Source of the DNA: an uncultured Tenacibaculum sp.
GTDB lineage: Bacteria; Bacteroidota; Bacteroidia; Flavobacteriales; Flavobacteriaceae
DNA length: 64,000 nucleotides
Assembly (NCBI GenBank): GCA_947497895.1
Contig: CANMIL010000004.1
Coordinates: 1-64,000, forward strand
Direction of reading: 5' to 3'
Part shown: piece after piece, positions 9,310 through 18,715 of the stretch
Layout: each line of letters opens with the position of its first letter
Position numbering within the stretch: the stretch's first letter is position 1
Notes under the pieces: model-generated
Databases searched by the model: none
What the model was told of the DNA's origin: nothing
The model's input: only the letters and a program-made list of their open reading frames with translations
Made by a program: the position numbers and the translations under genes

Positions 9310-9366
9310 CTGTCTATTTTTTATTGTTTTCAATCGCCACATCTAAACATGTTGATTTCATCCTTC

Positions 9367-10596
9367 TTACTTAATTAAATAGTTAATTAAACTTCTTTCT
9401 TCGTAATAATCGACGACTGAGGTTATCTTATTCATTTGAAACTTTAATTGCAACTCCTGAATATCTAGTATGTCATTAAAATCAATTGTTCCTGTTTCAT
9501 AGCTTTTCAATAAGATTTGCTCCGCATTTTTTGCTTGATCCAAATTTCTTGTATTAGTACGATATGATATCACTGCTGCTTTTTGTTTTGCTACTGCTTT
9601 TTTTAGTGAAGCTTCTAAAACATTATATCGTTCTTGTTTCTGAAAACTGATTTCTTCTTGTTTTAACTTATTCTGCTTGCTTACTGATTTGTTCTTTTTA
9701 TTAAACAGAGGAATGGATAATGAAACCATTGGCATTATGATATCCTTTCCGTTATCGTCAAAACTCAAATCGGGACGCTCCTCTACATTTATATAATCTA
9801 TACCGAAACCTATAGATGGTTTTTCTTCTTTTTGATTCAACAACTCCGATTGAACTACAGACTCATACAACTTATCATACTTTACCAATTCCGGATGAAT
9901 CTTTAGATTTTCGATATTAACCGACTCAGCTTCATCTAATAATTGAATTATTTCAGGTAGCACGATAGGTGTATCTGTACTTTTATTCAACATTTTATTA
10001 AAAGTAGCTCGTTGTCCTTTGAACTCCTCTTGTAATATTTCTATTTGTTGTACTATTTCATTCTGATGTATTTGTAATTTCAATACATCTACCGCAGAAG
10101 CCTTATCCACTTCCAAAGAGTTTAGTGCCAACTGCTCATAGGTTTTTAATAATTTCTTATTTTCCTCAAGTACTCTTTGTTTTGCTTCGTTACCATAAAG
10201 CTTGTAATATAATTTTGTAACCGAATTCACTAGTTTTCGCTTAATCACAACCACCTCTTGATAATTCGTATCTGATAAACTTTCGATATAATTCTCTCTA
10301 GCTGTAATTGTTCCAAACCAAGGCAACATTTGTTTTACAGATAGCTTGAACAATTGCGCTCCAGTTCTGGTTTCAGGCGTACTGACAAATACACCAGCAC
10401 CAATTTCAGTGTTTGGTAATGTATTTACCTCTTCTTTTCGTTCAACAATACGCTCATATTGTTTTTCGAACTGCTTTACCTTGAGGTTATTTTCTAAGGC
10501 TTCCTTTATAAATACGTGTAACTCCTGACCTTGTATTTTTATTGTTAATATTAAACACAAACTAAACAGTATCCATTTAATCATTCCTATCTTCAT
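9367..10596 (-). CDS. TolC-family outer-membrane channel (CusC-like)
   Basis: The 409-residue protein has a signal peptide (to about residue 22, LTIKIQGQ) and two outer-membrane efflux (OEP) repeats rich in long helices. It is somewhat shorter than Proteobacterial CusC. The start overlaps the cusA stop by 4 nt, so translation is probably coupled. It completes the tripartite pump with the adaptor and CusA. The family call is secure; metal export is inferred from the operon. Confidence 0.9.
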   Translation of the reverse strand: MKIGMIKWILFSLCLILTIKIQGQELHVFIKEALENNLKVKQFEKQYERIVERKEEVNTLPNTEIGAGVFVSTPETRTGAQLFKLSVKQMLPWFGTITARENYIESLSDTNYQEVVVIKRKLVNSVTKLYYKLYGNEAKQRVLEENKKLLKTYEQLALNSLEVDKASAVDVLKLQIHQNEIVQQIEILQEEFKGQRATFNKMLNKSTDTPIVLPEIIQLLDEAESVNIENLKIHPELVKYDKLYESVVQSELLNQKEEKPSIGFGIDYINVEERPDLSFDDNGKDIIMPMVSLSIPLFNKKNKSVSKQNKLKQEEISFQKQERYNVLEASLKKAVAKQKAAVISYRTNTRNLDQAKNAEQILLKSYETGTIDFNDILDIQELQLKFQMNKITSVVDYYEERSLINYLIK

Positions 10597-13500
10597 AATC
10601 TTGTGCTATTGTTTTTCTTTTTATTTCTAAAAACCCATTCTTCCTTCCAACTATATAATACTGGAACAATAAAATAAGAAGTAATGTCTATAATCATTCC
10701 ACCGAAACTTGGAATTGCCATGGGAATCATGATATCACTTCCCCTACCCGTTGATGTTAATACAGGCAGTAAGGCTAAAACTGTAGTTGCGGTTGTCATT
10801 AGGCAAGCACGAATTCTCTTACTCCCTGCATCTAAAGCTGCTTCCCTAATTCCTTGAATATTCTGAGGCTGTTTTTTTTCAAAAGATTGTTTCAGATAGG
10901 TAGCCATTACCACTCCATCATCGGTGGCTATTCCAAACAGTGCGATAAAACCAACCCAAACGGCAACACTCAAATTAATAGGGTGCATTTGAAAGAGTTC
11001 TCTTAAGTTCTTTCCAAAGATGCTAAAGTTCAGGAACCAATCTTGTCCGTATAGCCATATCATGATAAAACCTCCAGCAAAAGCAACTGCAATTCCAGTA
11101 AATACCATTAACGAAGTGCTTACCGACCTAAATTGAAAATATAAAATCAAAAAAATGATTGCTAGAGCTAACGGAACCACGAACGACAATGTTTTTTCAG
11201 CTCTAAGTTGATTTTCATAAGTTCCTGTAAACTGATAAGAAACACCTTTAGGCACTATTAGTTCTCCAGAATTAATCTTGGATTGGATAACTTTTTGAGC
11301 TTCTTCAACAACATTAACTTCCGCATAATTTTCTTTTTTATCGAAAAGCACATATCCAATTAAGAAAGTATCTTCACTTTTTATTACTTGTGGACCTTGC
11401 TCGTAACGAATCTCTGCAACTTCACTTAACGGTATTGAACTCTCCTTAGAAATTGGAATATAAATATTTTCCAAATCCGAAGGACTCGATCGAAGTTCTC
11501 TTGGATATCGCACTCTTATTCCGTAACGCTCTCTTCCTTCAACGGTTTGAGTCAATGGCATTCCTCCAACTGCTATTTTTAAAACTTCTTGAACCGACTG
11601 AATAGAAATTCCATATCGAGCAATTTTCTCCCGATCGATATCAATTAATAAATAAGGCTTCCCAACAATTCTATCTGCAAAAACAGCTTCTTTCTTAACA
11701 CCCTCAACTTCCTTTAACACAGACTCCAAAGCGATTCCAAAAGATTCAATTTGCTTTAAATCTTGTCCCTTTACTTTAATTCCCATTGGTGCCCTCATAC
11801 CAGTTTGAAGCATTACCAAGCGTGTTTCAATAGGCTGTAATTTAGGAGCGGATGTTACTCCTGGAAGCTTAGTTACCTTTACAATTTCATTCCAAATATC
11901 ATCAGGTGATTTTATGTTAGGTCGCCAACTTCTATAAAACTCTCCACCTTCATCTTCAATTAGGTCTTCAGAATTTATTTCAGAGAATAAAACATCTTGG
12001 ATTTTTCTTTTCTTGATATTAGGGTTTACGACCACATTACCATTTTTCGTAAGATAGTTCCCTTCCTCATCTACCTTAAAACGTTGACGTTTTCCTTCTT
12101 CATTTAAAATATATTCAGGTTTGTAGAGAATGACATTCTCATACATTGACATCGGTGCTGGATCTAAAGCGGATTCTGTTCTTCCTGCTTTTCCTACTAC
12201 AGTTTTTATTTCAGGAATGCTCGCAACCGCCATATCCAATTGTTCCAATACTCTTTTATTTTCTTCAACCCCCGAATGAGGCATCGATGTGGGCATTAAT
12301 AAAAAGGATCCTTCATTTAAAGAAGGCATAAATTCTTTTCCTGTATTTCTAAAAATTAAGATTCCACATATTAATACCGTTAATGGAATTGATAAAAACA
12401 ACAATTTATTTGCTAGAGCCCAGTTTAGAATAGTCGCGTAATACTTTTGGAATAAACTAAAAACTCCTAATATTCCAAAACAAATACCACCAACAAAAAG
12501 AACATTTAAAAAGATACTTCTTTCAACTCCAAGAGGCTGCCAATGCTCAGCAAGCAAACCAACAATAATTAAAATTGTCAATATTATATTTATTCTCTCT
12601 CCAAATATTGAAGTGGTTTTATTTTGCAAAACAAGTATCGAGATTACTCCGAATCCAATTAATATAAAAGCAAACCAATTTCCATAAAACAATCCGAAGA
12701 TTCCTACTAAAATTAGTAGTCCATTTATAGTATACTTTATTCTATCTGTTGTTTTACGTGTTTTGAAAATCGATGCTGCAAATGGAGGTATTAAAAACAA
12801 AGCAACTATTATTGCAGCTATTAGCGCAAATGTTTTTGTAAAAGCCAACGGACGAAACAATTTACCTTCTGCTCCAATCATTGTAAAAACAGGGATAAAA
12901 CTGATTACCGTTGTCATTACGGCTGTAATAATTGCTCCTGAAACCTCAGTTGTTGCATTATAAACTATCGTATTTATTAATAGTTTGTTGGAATGTTGCT
13001 CCAAATGGCGAATAATATTTTCACATAAAATAACACCTACATCTACCATTGTACCAATAGCAATAGCAATTCCTGATAGTGCTACAATATTTGCTTCGAC
13101 TCCAAAGGCTTTCATTCCAATAAAAACCATTAATACGGAAACTGGGAGTAACCCCGAGATTAAAATGGAAGCACGCACGTTGAATACCATAACAATAATC
13201 ACCAAAATAGTAATCAGCACTTCTAAAGTGAGTGCTTCGTTTAAGGTAGACAAGGTCTCTTCTATTAATTCAGTTCTATCATAAAAAGGGACAATGGTTA
13301 ATTGAGAAACCCTCCCATCATTTAGTTTCTTAGTTGGTAAACCAGAAGCTATCTCATTAATTTTCTCTTTTACTTTAGAAATTACCTCCAGAGGATTCGC
13401 TCCATATCTGGCTACAACTACTCCTCCAACAACTTCTGCACCTTCTTTATCCAAAATTCCTCGTCGAGTCTTTGCTCCCAGAGTCACTTTCGCAATATCT

Positions 13501-14330
13501 TTAATGCGAATGGAAGTAAAATTTTCTGAAGTGATAACAGCACTTTCTATATCGGCTATGGATTTTATATATCCTAGTCCTCTTACTAAATATTCAGCAT
13601 TGTTAATTTCCGTAGTTTGAGCTCCAATATCTTCGTTACTTTCTTTAACCGCTTTTACAACTTGTTGTAAACTGATATTATATTGACGCATCAATTCAGG
13701 GTTCACGTCTATTTGATATTCTTGAACATATCCTCCAATTGAAGCCACTTCCGAAACTCCTTTAGAAGACGATAAGGCATATTTTACATAATAATCTTGA
13801 ATACTTCTTAACTCATGTAAATCCCAACCTCCTGTTACATTACCTTCTTCATCTCTTCCTTCCAAGGTGTACCAAAATATCTGTCCCAATCCTGTAGCAT
13901 CTGGCCCTAAAGTCGGATTTACTCCATCGGGTAATAAGCCTGATGGCAAAGAGTTTAGCTTTTCCAAAATTCGAGATCGACTCCAATAAAATTCAATATC
14001 CTCTTCAAATATGATATAGATACTTGAAAAACCGAACATTGACGAGCTACGAACTGTTTTTACTCCTGGGATTCCTAACAACGATGTAGTTAATGGATAC
14101 GTAACTTGATCTTCGATATCTTGAGGAGAACGTCCTTCCCATTTTGTAAAGACAATCTGTTGATTTTCTCCTATGTCTGGGATAGCATCAACCGCCACTG
14201 GGTTTGTTGGTAAAAATTCAATATCCCATTTGAATGGTGCATTTATTACTCCCCAACCTATAAATAAAAGGAGTATTAATAGAGCTACCAGTTTATTTTC
14301 TATTAAAAATTTAATGCTTTTGTTTAGCAT
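10593..14330 (-). CDS. cusA: CusA/CzcA-family heavy-metal RND efflux pump
   Basis: The 1245-residue protein has the full RND layout: a first transmembrane helix (about 14-30), a large periplasmic loop with pore and docking parts, helices 2-6, a second loop and helices 8-12. Heavy-metal RND signatures are visible: DIGENQQIVFTKWEGRSPQD near the N-terminus, GIAIAIGTMVDVGVI in helix 4 with the proton-relay aspartate, and AVWVGFIALFGIATDDGV in the C-terminal half. At about 1245 residues it is longer than E. coli CusA because of an extra hydrophobic stretch between about 535 and 645. The operon has an HMA lipoprotein and a Cys-rich companion, so Cu(I)/Ag(I) export is the best guess, but Czc-type substrates cannot be excluded. 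Confidence 0.93.
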   Translation of the reverse strand: MLNKSIKFLIENKLVALLILLLFIGWGVINAPFKWDIEFLPTNPVAVDAIPDIGENQQIVFTKWEGRSPQDIEDQVTYPLTTSLLGIPGVKTVRSSSMFGFSSIYIIFEEDIEFYWSRSRILEKLNSLPSGLLPDGVNPTLGPDATGLGQIFWYTLEGRDEEGNVTGGWDLHELRSIQDYYVKYALSSSKGVSEVASIGGYVQEYQIDVNPELMRQYNISLQQVVKAVKESNEDIGAQTTEINNAEYLVRGLGYIKSIADIESAVITSENFTSIRIKDIAKVTLGAKTRRGILDKEGAEVVGGVVVARYGANPLEVISKVKEKINEIASGLPTKKLNDGRVSQLTIVPFYDRTELIEETLSTLNEALTLEVLITILVIIVMVFNVRASILISGLLPVSVLMVFIGMKAFGVEANIVALSGIAIAIGTMVDVGVILCENIIRHLEQHSNKLLINTIVYNATTEVSGAIITAVMTTVISFIPVFTMIGAEGKLFRPLAFTKTFALIAAIIVALFLIPPFAASIFKTRKTTDRIKYTINGLLILVGIFGLFYGNWFAFILIGFGVISILVLQNKTTSIFGERINIILTILIIVGLLAEHWQPLGVERSIFLNVLFVGGICFGILGVFSLFQKYYATILNWALANKLLFLSIPLTVLICGILIFRNTGKEFMPSLNEGSFLLMPTSMPHSGVEENKRVLEQLDMAVASIPEIKTVVGKAGRTESALDPAPMSMYENVILYKPEYILNEEGKRQRFKVDEEGNYLTKNGNVVVNPNIKKRKIQDVLFSEINSEDLIEDEGGEFYRSWRPNIKSPDDIWNEIVKVTKLPGVTSAPKLQPIETRLVMLQTGMRAPMGIKVKGQDLKQIESFGIALESVLKEVEGVKKEAVFADRIVGKPYLLIDIDREKIARYGISIQSVQEVLKIAVGGMPLTQTVEGRERYGIRVRYPRELRSSPSDLENIYIPISKESSIPLSEVAEIRYEQGPQVIKSEDTFLIGYVLFDKKENYAEVNVVEEAQKVIQSKINSGELIVPKGVSYQFTGTYENQLRAEKTLSFVVPLALAIIFLILYFQFRSVSTSLMVFTGIAVAFAGGFIMIWLYGQDWFLNFSIFGKNLRELFQMHPINLSVAVWVGFIALFGIATDDGVVMATYLKQSFEKKQPQNIQGIREAALDAGSKRIRACLMTTATTVLALLPVLTSTGRGSDIMIPMAIPSFGGMIIDITSYFIVPVLYSWKEEWVFRNKKKNNSTRL

Positions 14331-14332
14331 GC

Positions 14333-14438
14333 TAATATGATTTTAAACAATAAACAATTCGTGTAAATACACGCATAAGAGTTTCATGGTATAAACACAC
14401 CAGAAACCAATTGACTTATTATCTATAAAATCATATTA
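14333..14438. repeat. 13-bp inverted repeat around the HYC_CC_PP/cusA gap
   Basis: TAATATGATTTTA (14333-14345) and TAAAATCATATTA (14426-14438) are perfect inverted copies separated by 80 nt. The right arm overlaps the 3' end of the upstream gene; the left arm begins 2 nt before the cusA start. A small hairpin GTGTA/TACAC lies between them. It may form an RNA structure controlling cusA translation, or be chance in AT-rich DNA. Confidence 0.4.
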
Positions 14439-14850
14439 GAAATACCTCATCAAGTAATTGAATGTCTTGTATGACATTCGGAGGAGAATAATTTTTGAAT
14501 GGAATTACTTTGTCGTGTAAATCCTCAAATAAATTTAGGTAAGAATAAACGTAAGAAACTACAAAAGCCTGTTGTTCAAAAGATAAATTATCAAAAGATT
14601 GTTTTAATTCATTTTGACCTTCAACAATTACTTTTTTATCAGAACAACACCCTTTCTTCTGGATAGAACAATCATCGGAACTCCTTGTTTCCGAAACCTT
14701 ATCCATTCCACAAGAATCTGCCTTTGCAAACAATGCCACATCCACTAAAATATCTCCACAAAAGTGAAGATCATAAGTAAACGACATTGTAGATAGAAGA
14801 ACTACAAATGCCATTATTAAGGACACTATTTTTTGAGATACATGTTTCAT
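14431..14850 (-). CDS. HYC_CC_PP family protein
   Basis: The 139-residue protein has a signal peptide (about 1-25) and the motifs that give the family its name: LHFCGD after the signal, KGCCSDK in the middle and a YSPP stretch near the C-terminus. This Bacteroidota family is commonly found next to metal-resistance genes. It opens the metal-efflux operon, 100 nt before cusA. I infer a periplasmic metal-binding accessory, with the Cys and His residues as ligands. The biochemical role is not established. Confidence 0.85.
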   Translation of the reverse strand: MKHVSQKIVSLIMAFVVLLSTMSFTYDLHFCGDILVDVALFAKADSCGMDKVSETRSSDDCSIQKKGCCSDKKVIVEGQNELKQSFDNLSFEQQAFVVSYVYSYLNLFEDLHDKVIPFKNYSPPNVIQDIQLLDEVFLI

Positions 14851-15209
14851 TCCTTACACAAAGTTACAAAAATAACTAATACCAAATTCTAAAAAATCTA
14901 TTAATTCGGCTCTACTTCAACTTATAACCTCATAAAAAACAACTAGTTAATTTTATACTCCTTTTTTAGGTAAAAAAAATGTTATTTTTTGTTAGGGTAG
15001 ATTACATCTAGGTTGTTATACATGTCCAGAAACAATTTAGGGGATTAAAGATTGATTTTGGTTAGTTAATAATTAAGAGCTTCACTTCGGTGAAGCTTTT
15101 TTATTTATCCCTTTTCAGCTTTTTGAGTTCCTTTTTTGAAAATTTAGGATTCATATCTTTTTAAGGCTTTTCGCTTTGTAGTATTTTAGCCTTTTATTCC
15201 GAACTTTAT
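14851..15209. other. Intergenic stretch with one small-RNA-like unit
   Basis: This divergent gap between the efflux operon and cobQ holds a candidate short transcript. A TTATTTTTTG stretch near 14980-14990 could be a degenerate -7 box, and a strong terminator lies at 15077-15103. No B12 box is visible before cobQ. Confidence 0.45.
15077..15103 (+). terminator. Intrinsic terminator H with TTCG loop
   Basis: An 8-bp perfect stem AGCTTCAC/GTGAAGCT is closed by a TTCG tetraloop and followed by TTTTTT. TTTGGTTAGT lies just upstream (15057-15066), as at terminators C and F. No reading frame precedes it. Confidence 0.8.
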
Positions 15210-16676
15210 ATGACTAAAAATTTACGTCCCCTGATGTTTGTAGGCACAGGTTCTGATGTTGGTAAAAGCATCGTTGTTACTGGTATCTGTCGTTTGTTAA
15301 AACAAAAAGGCTATACTCCCGCCCCATTCAAAGCACAAAACATGTCGTTGAATAGTTATGTTACAAAAGACGGCCTTGAAATTGGGCGTGCTCAGGCTGT
15401 TCAAGCCGAAGCAGCGGGAATAGATTGCAGCACAAACATGAATCCTGTTTTATTAAAACCTTCAGGAAAAAATAAATCTCAGGTCATTCTTCATGGAAAA
15501 CCTATCGGTGATCAAACCGCTCGATCGTATTTTTTGGGAAACAATAAGCAATACTTATTTGATGAAGTAAAAAAAGCGTTTACTTCTCTGAAAAATGAAT
15601 ACTCACCAATTGTATTGGAAGGCGCTGGAAGTATTAGTGAACTTAACTTAAAACATCGTGATATTGTTAATTTACGAATGGCACAATATGCAGATGCCTC
15701 AGTATATTTAATTGCAGACATTGATCGTGGTGGAGTTTTTGCGAGTGTTTACGGAAGTATTACTTTACTCGATGAAGAGGAAAGAAAGCTTATTAAAGGA
15801 ATTATTATTAATAAATTTCGAGGTGACATTACTTTATTTGAAGATGGGAAAAAACTTTTGGAACAACTTACAAATGTTCCTGTTTTAGGTGTGATTCCTT
15901 ATGCGAAGGATATTTATATTGAAGAAGAAGATTCTTTAGGTTTGGATGAGAAAAACAAAAAGTTGTCCGAAGGAAAAATAAACATAGCGGTTGTTTTGCT
16001 TCCCTTCATTTCTAATTTTACTGATTTTAATAGGCTAGAAAAGGATAAACGTGTTCATTTATTCTACACGCGATCGAAAGAAGATATAAAAAAGGCTGAC
16101 ATTATTATTATACCTGGTAGTAAAAATACCATTGCCGATATGCAATTTTTAAGAAACTCTGAACTCGCTCAAGAAATTCTGTTAGCTCATGAGCAAAAGA
16201 AAAAAATTGTTGGTATTTGTGGTGGATTTCAAATGTTAGGTCGTTCTATTTCGGATCCACATCATGTTGAAAACGATATTCAAACAATTCCTGGATTAGG
16301 TATTATTCCTGCCGATACAATTATGGCTTCTGAAAAAACCACAAAGCAATGTGTTTTCCACTTTAAAGAAAATAACGAAGTTTGCTCAGGATATGAAATA
16401 CATATGGGAATTACTGATTTTGAAGAGCAAGTCCCTTTAAATTTTATTGATAAAAAGCCGGAAGGTTATATAAAAAGTAACTGCTGGGGAACCTATATTC
16501 ATGGAATTTTTGACAATAGTATTGTTGTTGATGACCTTTTAAGTGGTTTTAATACAAATGCACCAAATGAAGTCTTTGACTATCAAGCATACAAGGAAGA
16601 GAACTATGATAAATTAGCGCAACACCTTGAAGAAAATCTTGACATGGAATCTATTATTGAAAACCTGACATACTAA
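15210..16676 (+). CDS. cobQ: Cobyric acid synthase
   Basis: The 488-residue protein amidates adenosylcobyrinic acid a,c-diamide at positions b, d, e and g, using glutamine and ATP. The N-terminal P-loop-like stretch is FVGTGSDVGKSIV, followed by FKAQNMSLNSYVT. The C-terminal class I glutamine amidotransferase domain has its nucleophile in GICGGFQMLG and a His in the WGTYIHGIFDN region. Length is normal for CobQ/CbiP. It is the first gene of a rightward block with the aminotransferase (5 nt gap) and cbiB (13 nt overlap). No riboswitch precedes it. Confidence 0.95.
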   Translation: MTKNLRPLMFVGTGSDVGKSIVVTGICRLLKQKGYTPAPFKAQNMSLNSYVTKDGLEIGRAQAVQAEAAGIDCSTNMNPVLLKPSGKNKSQVILHGKPIGDQTARSYFLGNNKQYLFDEVKKAFTSLKNEYSPIVLEGAGSISELNLKHRDIVNLRMAQYADASVYLIADIDRGGVFASVYGSITLLDEEERKLIKGIIINKFRGDITLFEDGKKLLEQLTNVPVLGVIPYAKDIYIEEEDSLGLDEKNKKLSEGKINIAVVLLPFISNFTDFNRLEKDKRVHLFYTRSKEDIKKADIIIIPGSKNTIADMQFLRNSELAQEILLAHEQKKKIVGICGGFQMLGRSISDPHHVENDIQTIPGLGIIPADTIMASEKTTKQCVFHFKENNEVCSGYEIHMGITDFEEQVPLNFIDKKPEGYIKSNCWGTYIHGIFDNSIVVDDLLSGFNTNAPNEVFDYQAYKEENYDKLAQHLEENLDMESIIENLTY

Positions 16677-16681
16677 AGACT

Positions 16682-17704
16682 ATGATAGACTACGGACATG
16701 GTGATGACGTTTACAAATATGAAGGGATTGATTTTAAGGCTAATTTTAGCTCAAATGTTTGGTATAAAGGAGCTCCTAAAAAATTGTTAGTTCATCTGCA
16801 AGAGGAATTAAAATCTATAGAAAATTACCCTGCGCCGAGTGCAGAAAATTTGACTCAACTAATAGAGGACCATCATTCTTTATCTAGGAACACATCAATA
16901 GTTACGAATGGAGCTACTGAAGCATTTTATTTAATAACAAATGTTTTTCATTCATCAACTGTTACCATTTGTTGTCCCTCTTTTTCAGAATATGAACAGG
17001 CTTCGATAGCCAATAAACTGGAAATAAAATTTATCAACCGAAATGCTATTTTGGAGCATGAGTTCGATACCCAACTAGCTTTTATCTGTAACCCTAACAA
17101 TCCTGACGGTATTGAAAACACAGTTGAAGAACTCAATTTATTGACATCAAAGTTCCCTGAAACTATTTTTATTATTGATGAGGCTTATACCGAATTTACA
17201 AGCAGTAATATATCATGCGTTTCTCTATTGAAAAAAAGGAATAATATCATTTTAATTAAATCGCTTACCAAATTATTCTGCATTCCAGGACTTCGATTGG
17301 GTTATTTATTGACTACACCAACACTAATTTCCAAACTTTTGAAGTATAAAATTCCTTGGAATATAAATTCTGTGGCTTTATCGGCAGGCGAATTTTTATT
17401 TCGACATTATAAAGAATTAACACCCAATTTTGACTCTTGTTTCGACAACACTGAAAAACTTAAAAATGCTATCAATCTATTACCCGGTTTCAAAGTGCAT
17501 TCAACAAATACAAGTTATTTTTTAATTGAGCTGGAACAACCTAAAGCTTCTGAGTTAAAATCATTTCTAATTCAAAAACATCAATTATTAATAAGGAATG
17601 CCTCAAACTTTAGAACGTTAAATGAGCATTTTATTAGAGTTGCGAGTCAAACACCAGAGAAAAACGAATTACTCATCAACGCTTTGAAACAATGGAGATT
17701 TTAA
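16682..17704 (+). CDS. cobC: Threonine-phosphate decarboxylase-like aminotransferase (CobD/CobC type)
   Basis: The 340-residue class I/II PLP enzyme shows TNGATEAFYL (cofactor phosphate site), ICNPNNPDG, FIIDEAYTEF (the Asp that contacts the PLP ring) and the Schiff-base lysine in SLTKLFCIPGLRLGYL. Histidinol-phosphate aminotransferases look similar. Its position between cobQ and cbiB argues for the CobD/CobC role, making (R)-1-amino-2-propanol phosphate for the nucleotide loop. The name cobC is used here in the Pseudomonas sense; the Salmonella name would be cobD. Confidence 0.85.
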   Translation: MIDYGHGDDVYKYEGIDFKANFSSNVWYKGAPKKLLVHLQEELKSIENYPAPSAENLTQLIEDHHSLSRNTSIVTNGATEAFYLITNVFHSSTVTICCPSFSEYEQASIANKLEIKFINRNAILEHEFDTQLAFICNPNNPDGIENTVEELNLLTSKFPETIFIIDEAYTEFTSSNISCVSLLKKRNNIILIKSLTKLFCIPGLRLGYLLTTPTLISKLLKYKIPWNINSVALSAGEFLFRHYKELTPNFDSCFDNTEKLKNAINLLPGFKVHSTNTSYFLIELEQPKASELKSFLIQKHQLLIRNASNFRTLNEHFIRVASQTPEKNELLINALKQWRF

Positions 17705-18618
17705 TTTATATACTACCACTTCCTATCGCCTATGTTTTAGACTTAATATTGGGTGATCCACGCTGGCTTCCACATCCAATTCGTTTGTTTGGAAATTTAA
17801 TTTATACTGGAGAAAAATCCTTAAATAAAAACAACTATCGTTTTGCAAAAGGAGCGCTACTTACAGTTATATTATGTTTAGGTACATTTTTGTTTTTCTA
17901 TGGAGTCAATATCTTTTTAAGATCGTACCCAGTTCTCTGCATTGCTTTTAATAGTATTTTTTTATTCTATGCTTTGGCAAATAAAAGCTTGATACAAGAA
18001 GGCAAAGCTGTATTTGAAGAACTCGACAAAGGAATCATTGAAGGCAGAAAAAGATTATCATGGATTGTAGGAAGAGATACAAGTGAATTAAATGACCAAC
18101 AAATAAAAACGGCCGTTTTCGAAACACTATCAGAGAACTTAAGTGATGGAGTAATCGCTCCTCTATTTTATTATGCTATTCTTGGTGTTCCAGGTGCTAT
18201 GCTTTATAAAATGATCAACACTTTGGATTCTATGATTGGTTATAAAAATGAACGTTATATAGATTTCGGTAAATTTGCAGCCAAATTAGATGATGTTTTC
18301 AACTACATTCCTTCAAGAATTACAGCTGTAATCATGCTGATAGTTACTGGCAAAGTCTCTAAAATTAAAGAAATGTTTTCTGAAGGAAAAAAGCACTCGA
18401 GTCCCAATGCTGGATATCCTGAAGCGGCTTTAGCTCTCATATTAAATTGTCGTTTTGGTGGTCCCAATTATTATCATGGCACCTTAGTAGACAAACCTTA
18501 TATTGGGTATACCAATAGAAACTTGAACAATTCAGAATTCAAAACTGTTGCAAAGATTAATCATGCCACTACTTTTGTTTGTGTTATTGGTATCATTATT
18601 TTAAAGATAATGCAATGA
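17692..18618 (+). CDS. cbiB: Adenosylcobinamide-phosphate synthase
   Basis: The 308-residue polytopic membrane protein has conserved CbiB stretches: LDLILGDPRWLPHPIRLFGN near the N-terminus, LSENLSDGVIAPLFYY in the middle, and NTLDSMIGYKNERY followed by LDDVFNYIPSR. It joins the aminopropanol arm to adenosylcobyric acid. The start overlaps the previous gene by 13 nt, consistent with coupled translation. Confidence 0.95.
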   Translation: MEILIYILPLPIAYVLDLILGDPRWLPHPIRLFGNLIYTGEKSLNKNNYRFAKGALLTVILCLGTFLFFYGVNIFLRSYPVLCIAFNSIFLFYALANKSLIQEGKAVFEELDKGIIEGRKRLSWIVGRDTSELNDQQIKTAVFETLSENLSDGVIAPLFYYAILGVPGAMLYKMINTLDSMIGYKNERYIDFGKFAAKLDDVFNYIPSRITAVIMLIVTGKVSKIKEMFSEGKKHSSPNAGYPEAALALILNCRFGGPNYYHGTLVDKPYIGYTNRNLNNSEFKTVAKINHATTFVCVIGIIILKIMQ

Positions 18619-18715
18619 AACCGACATGTTTCAAATAATTATTAAACACATAGAGGAATGATTATTTTAAACATCAAAGGTTACATCTGACTATTAAAAC
18701 AATAAATGCAAACAG

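Noticed and set aside
9310..9342. Upstream start for the CusB gene
   Set aside because: The extra 11 residues precede a good signal anchor starting at 9309, and family members start at the anchor.
12763..13284. Open frames on the + strand opposite cusA
   Set aside because: Low-complexity antisense frames created by the hydrophobic codons of cusA; no independent support.
14851..15209. Possible B12 riboswitch before cobQ
   Set aside because: No B12 box (AGxCxGGAGACCxGCC) or GGTG/CCCGCAACTGT core is present on either strand.
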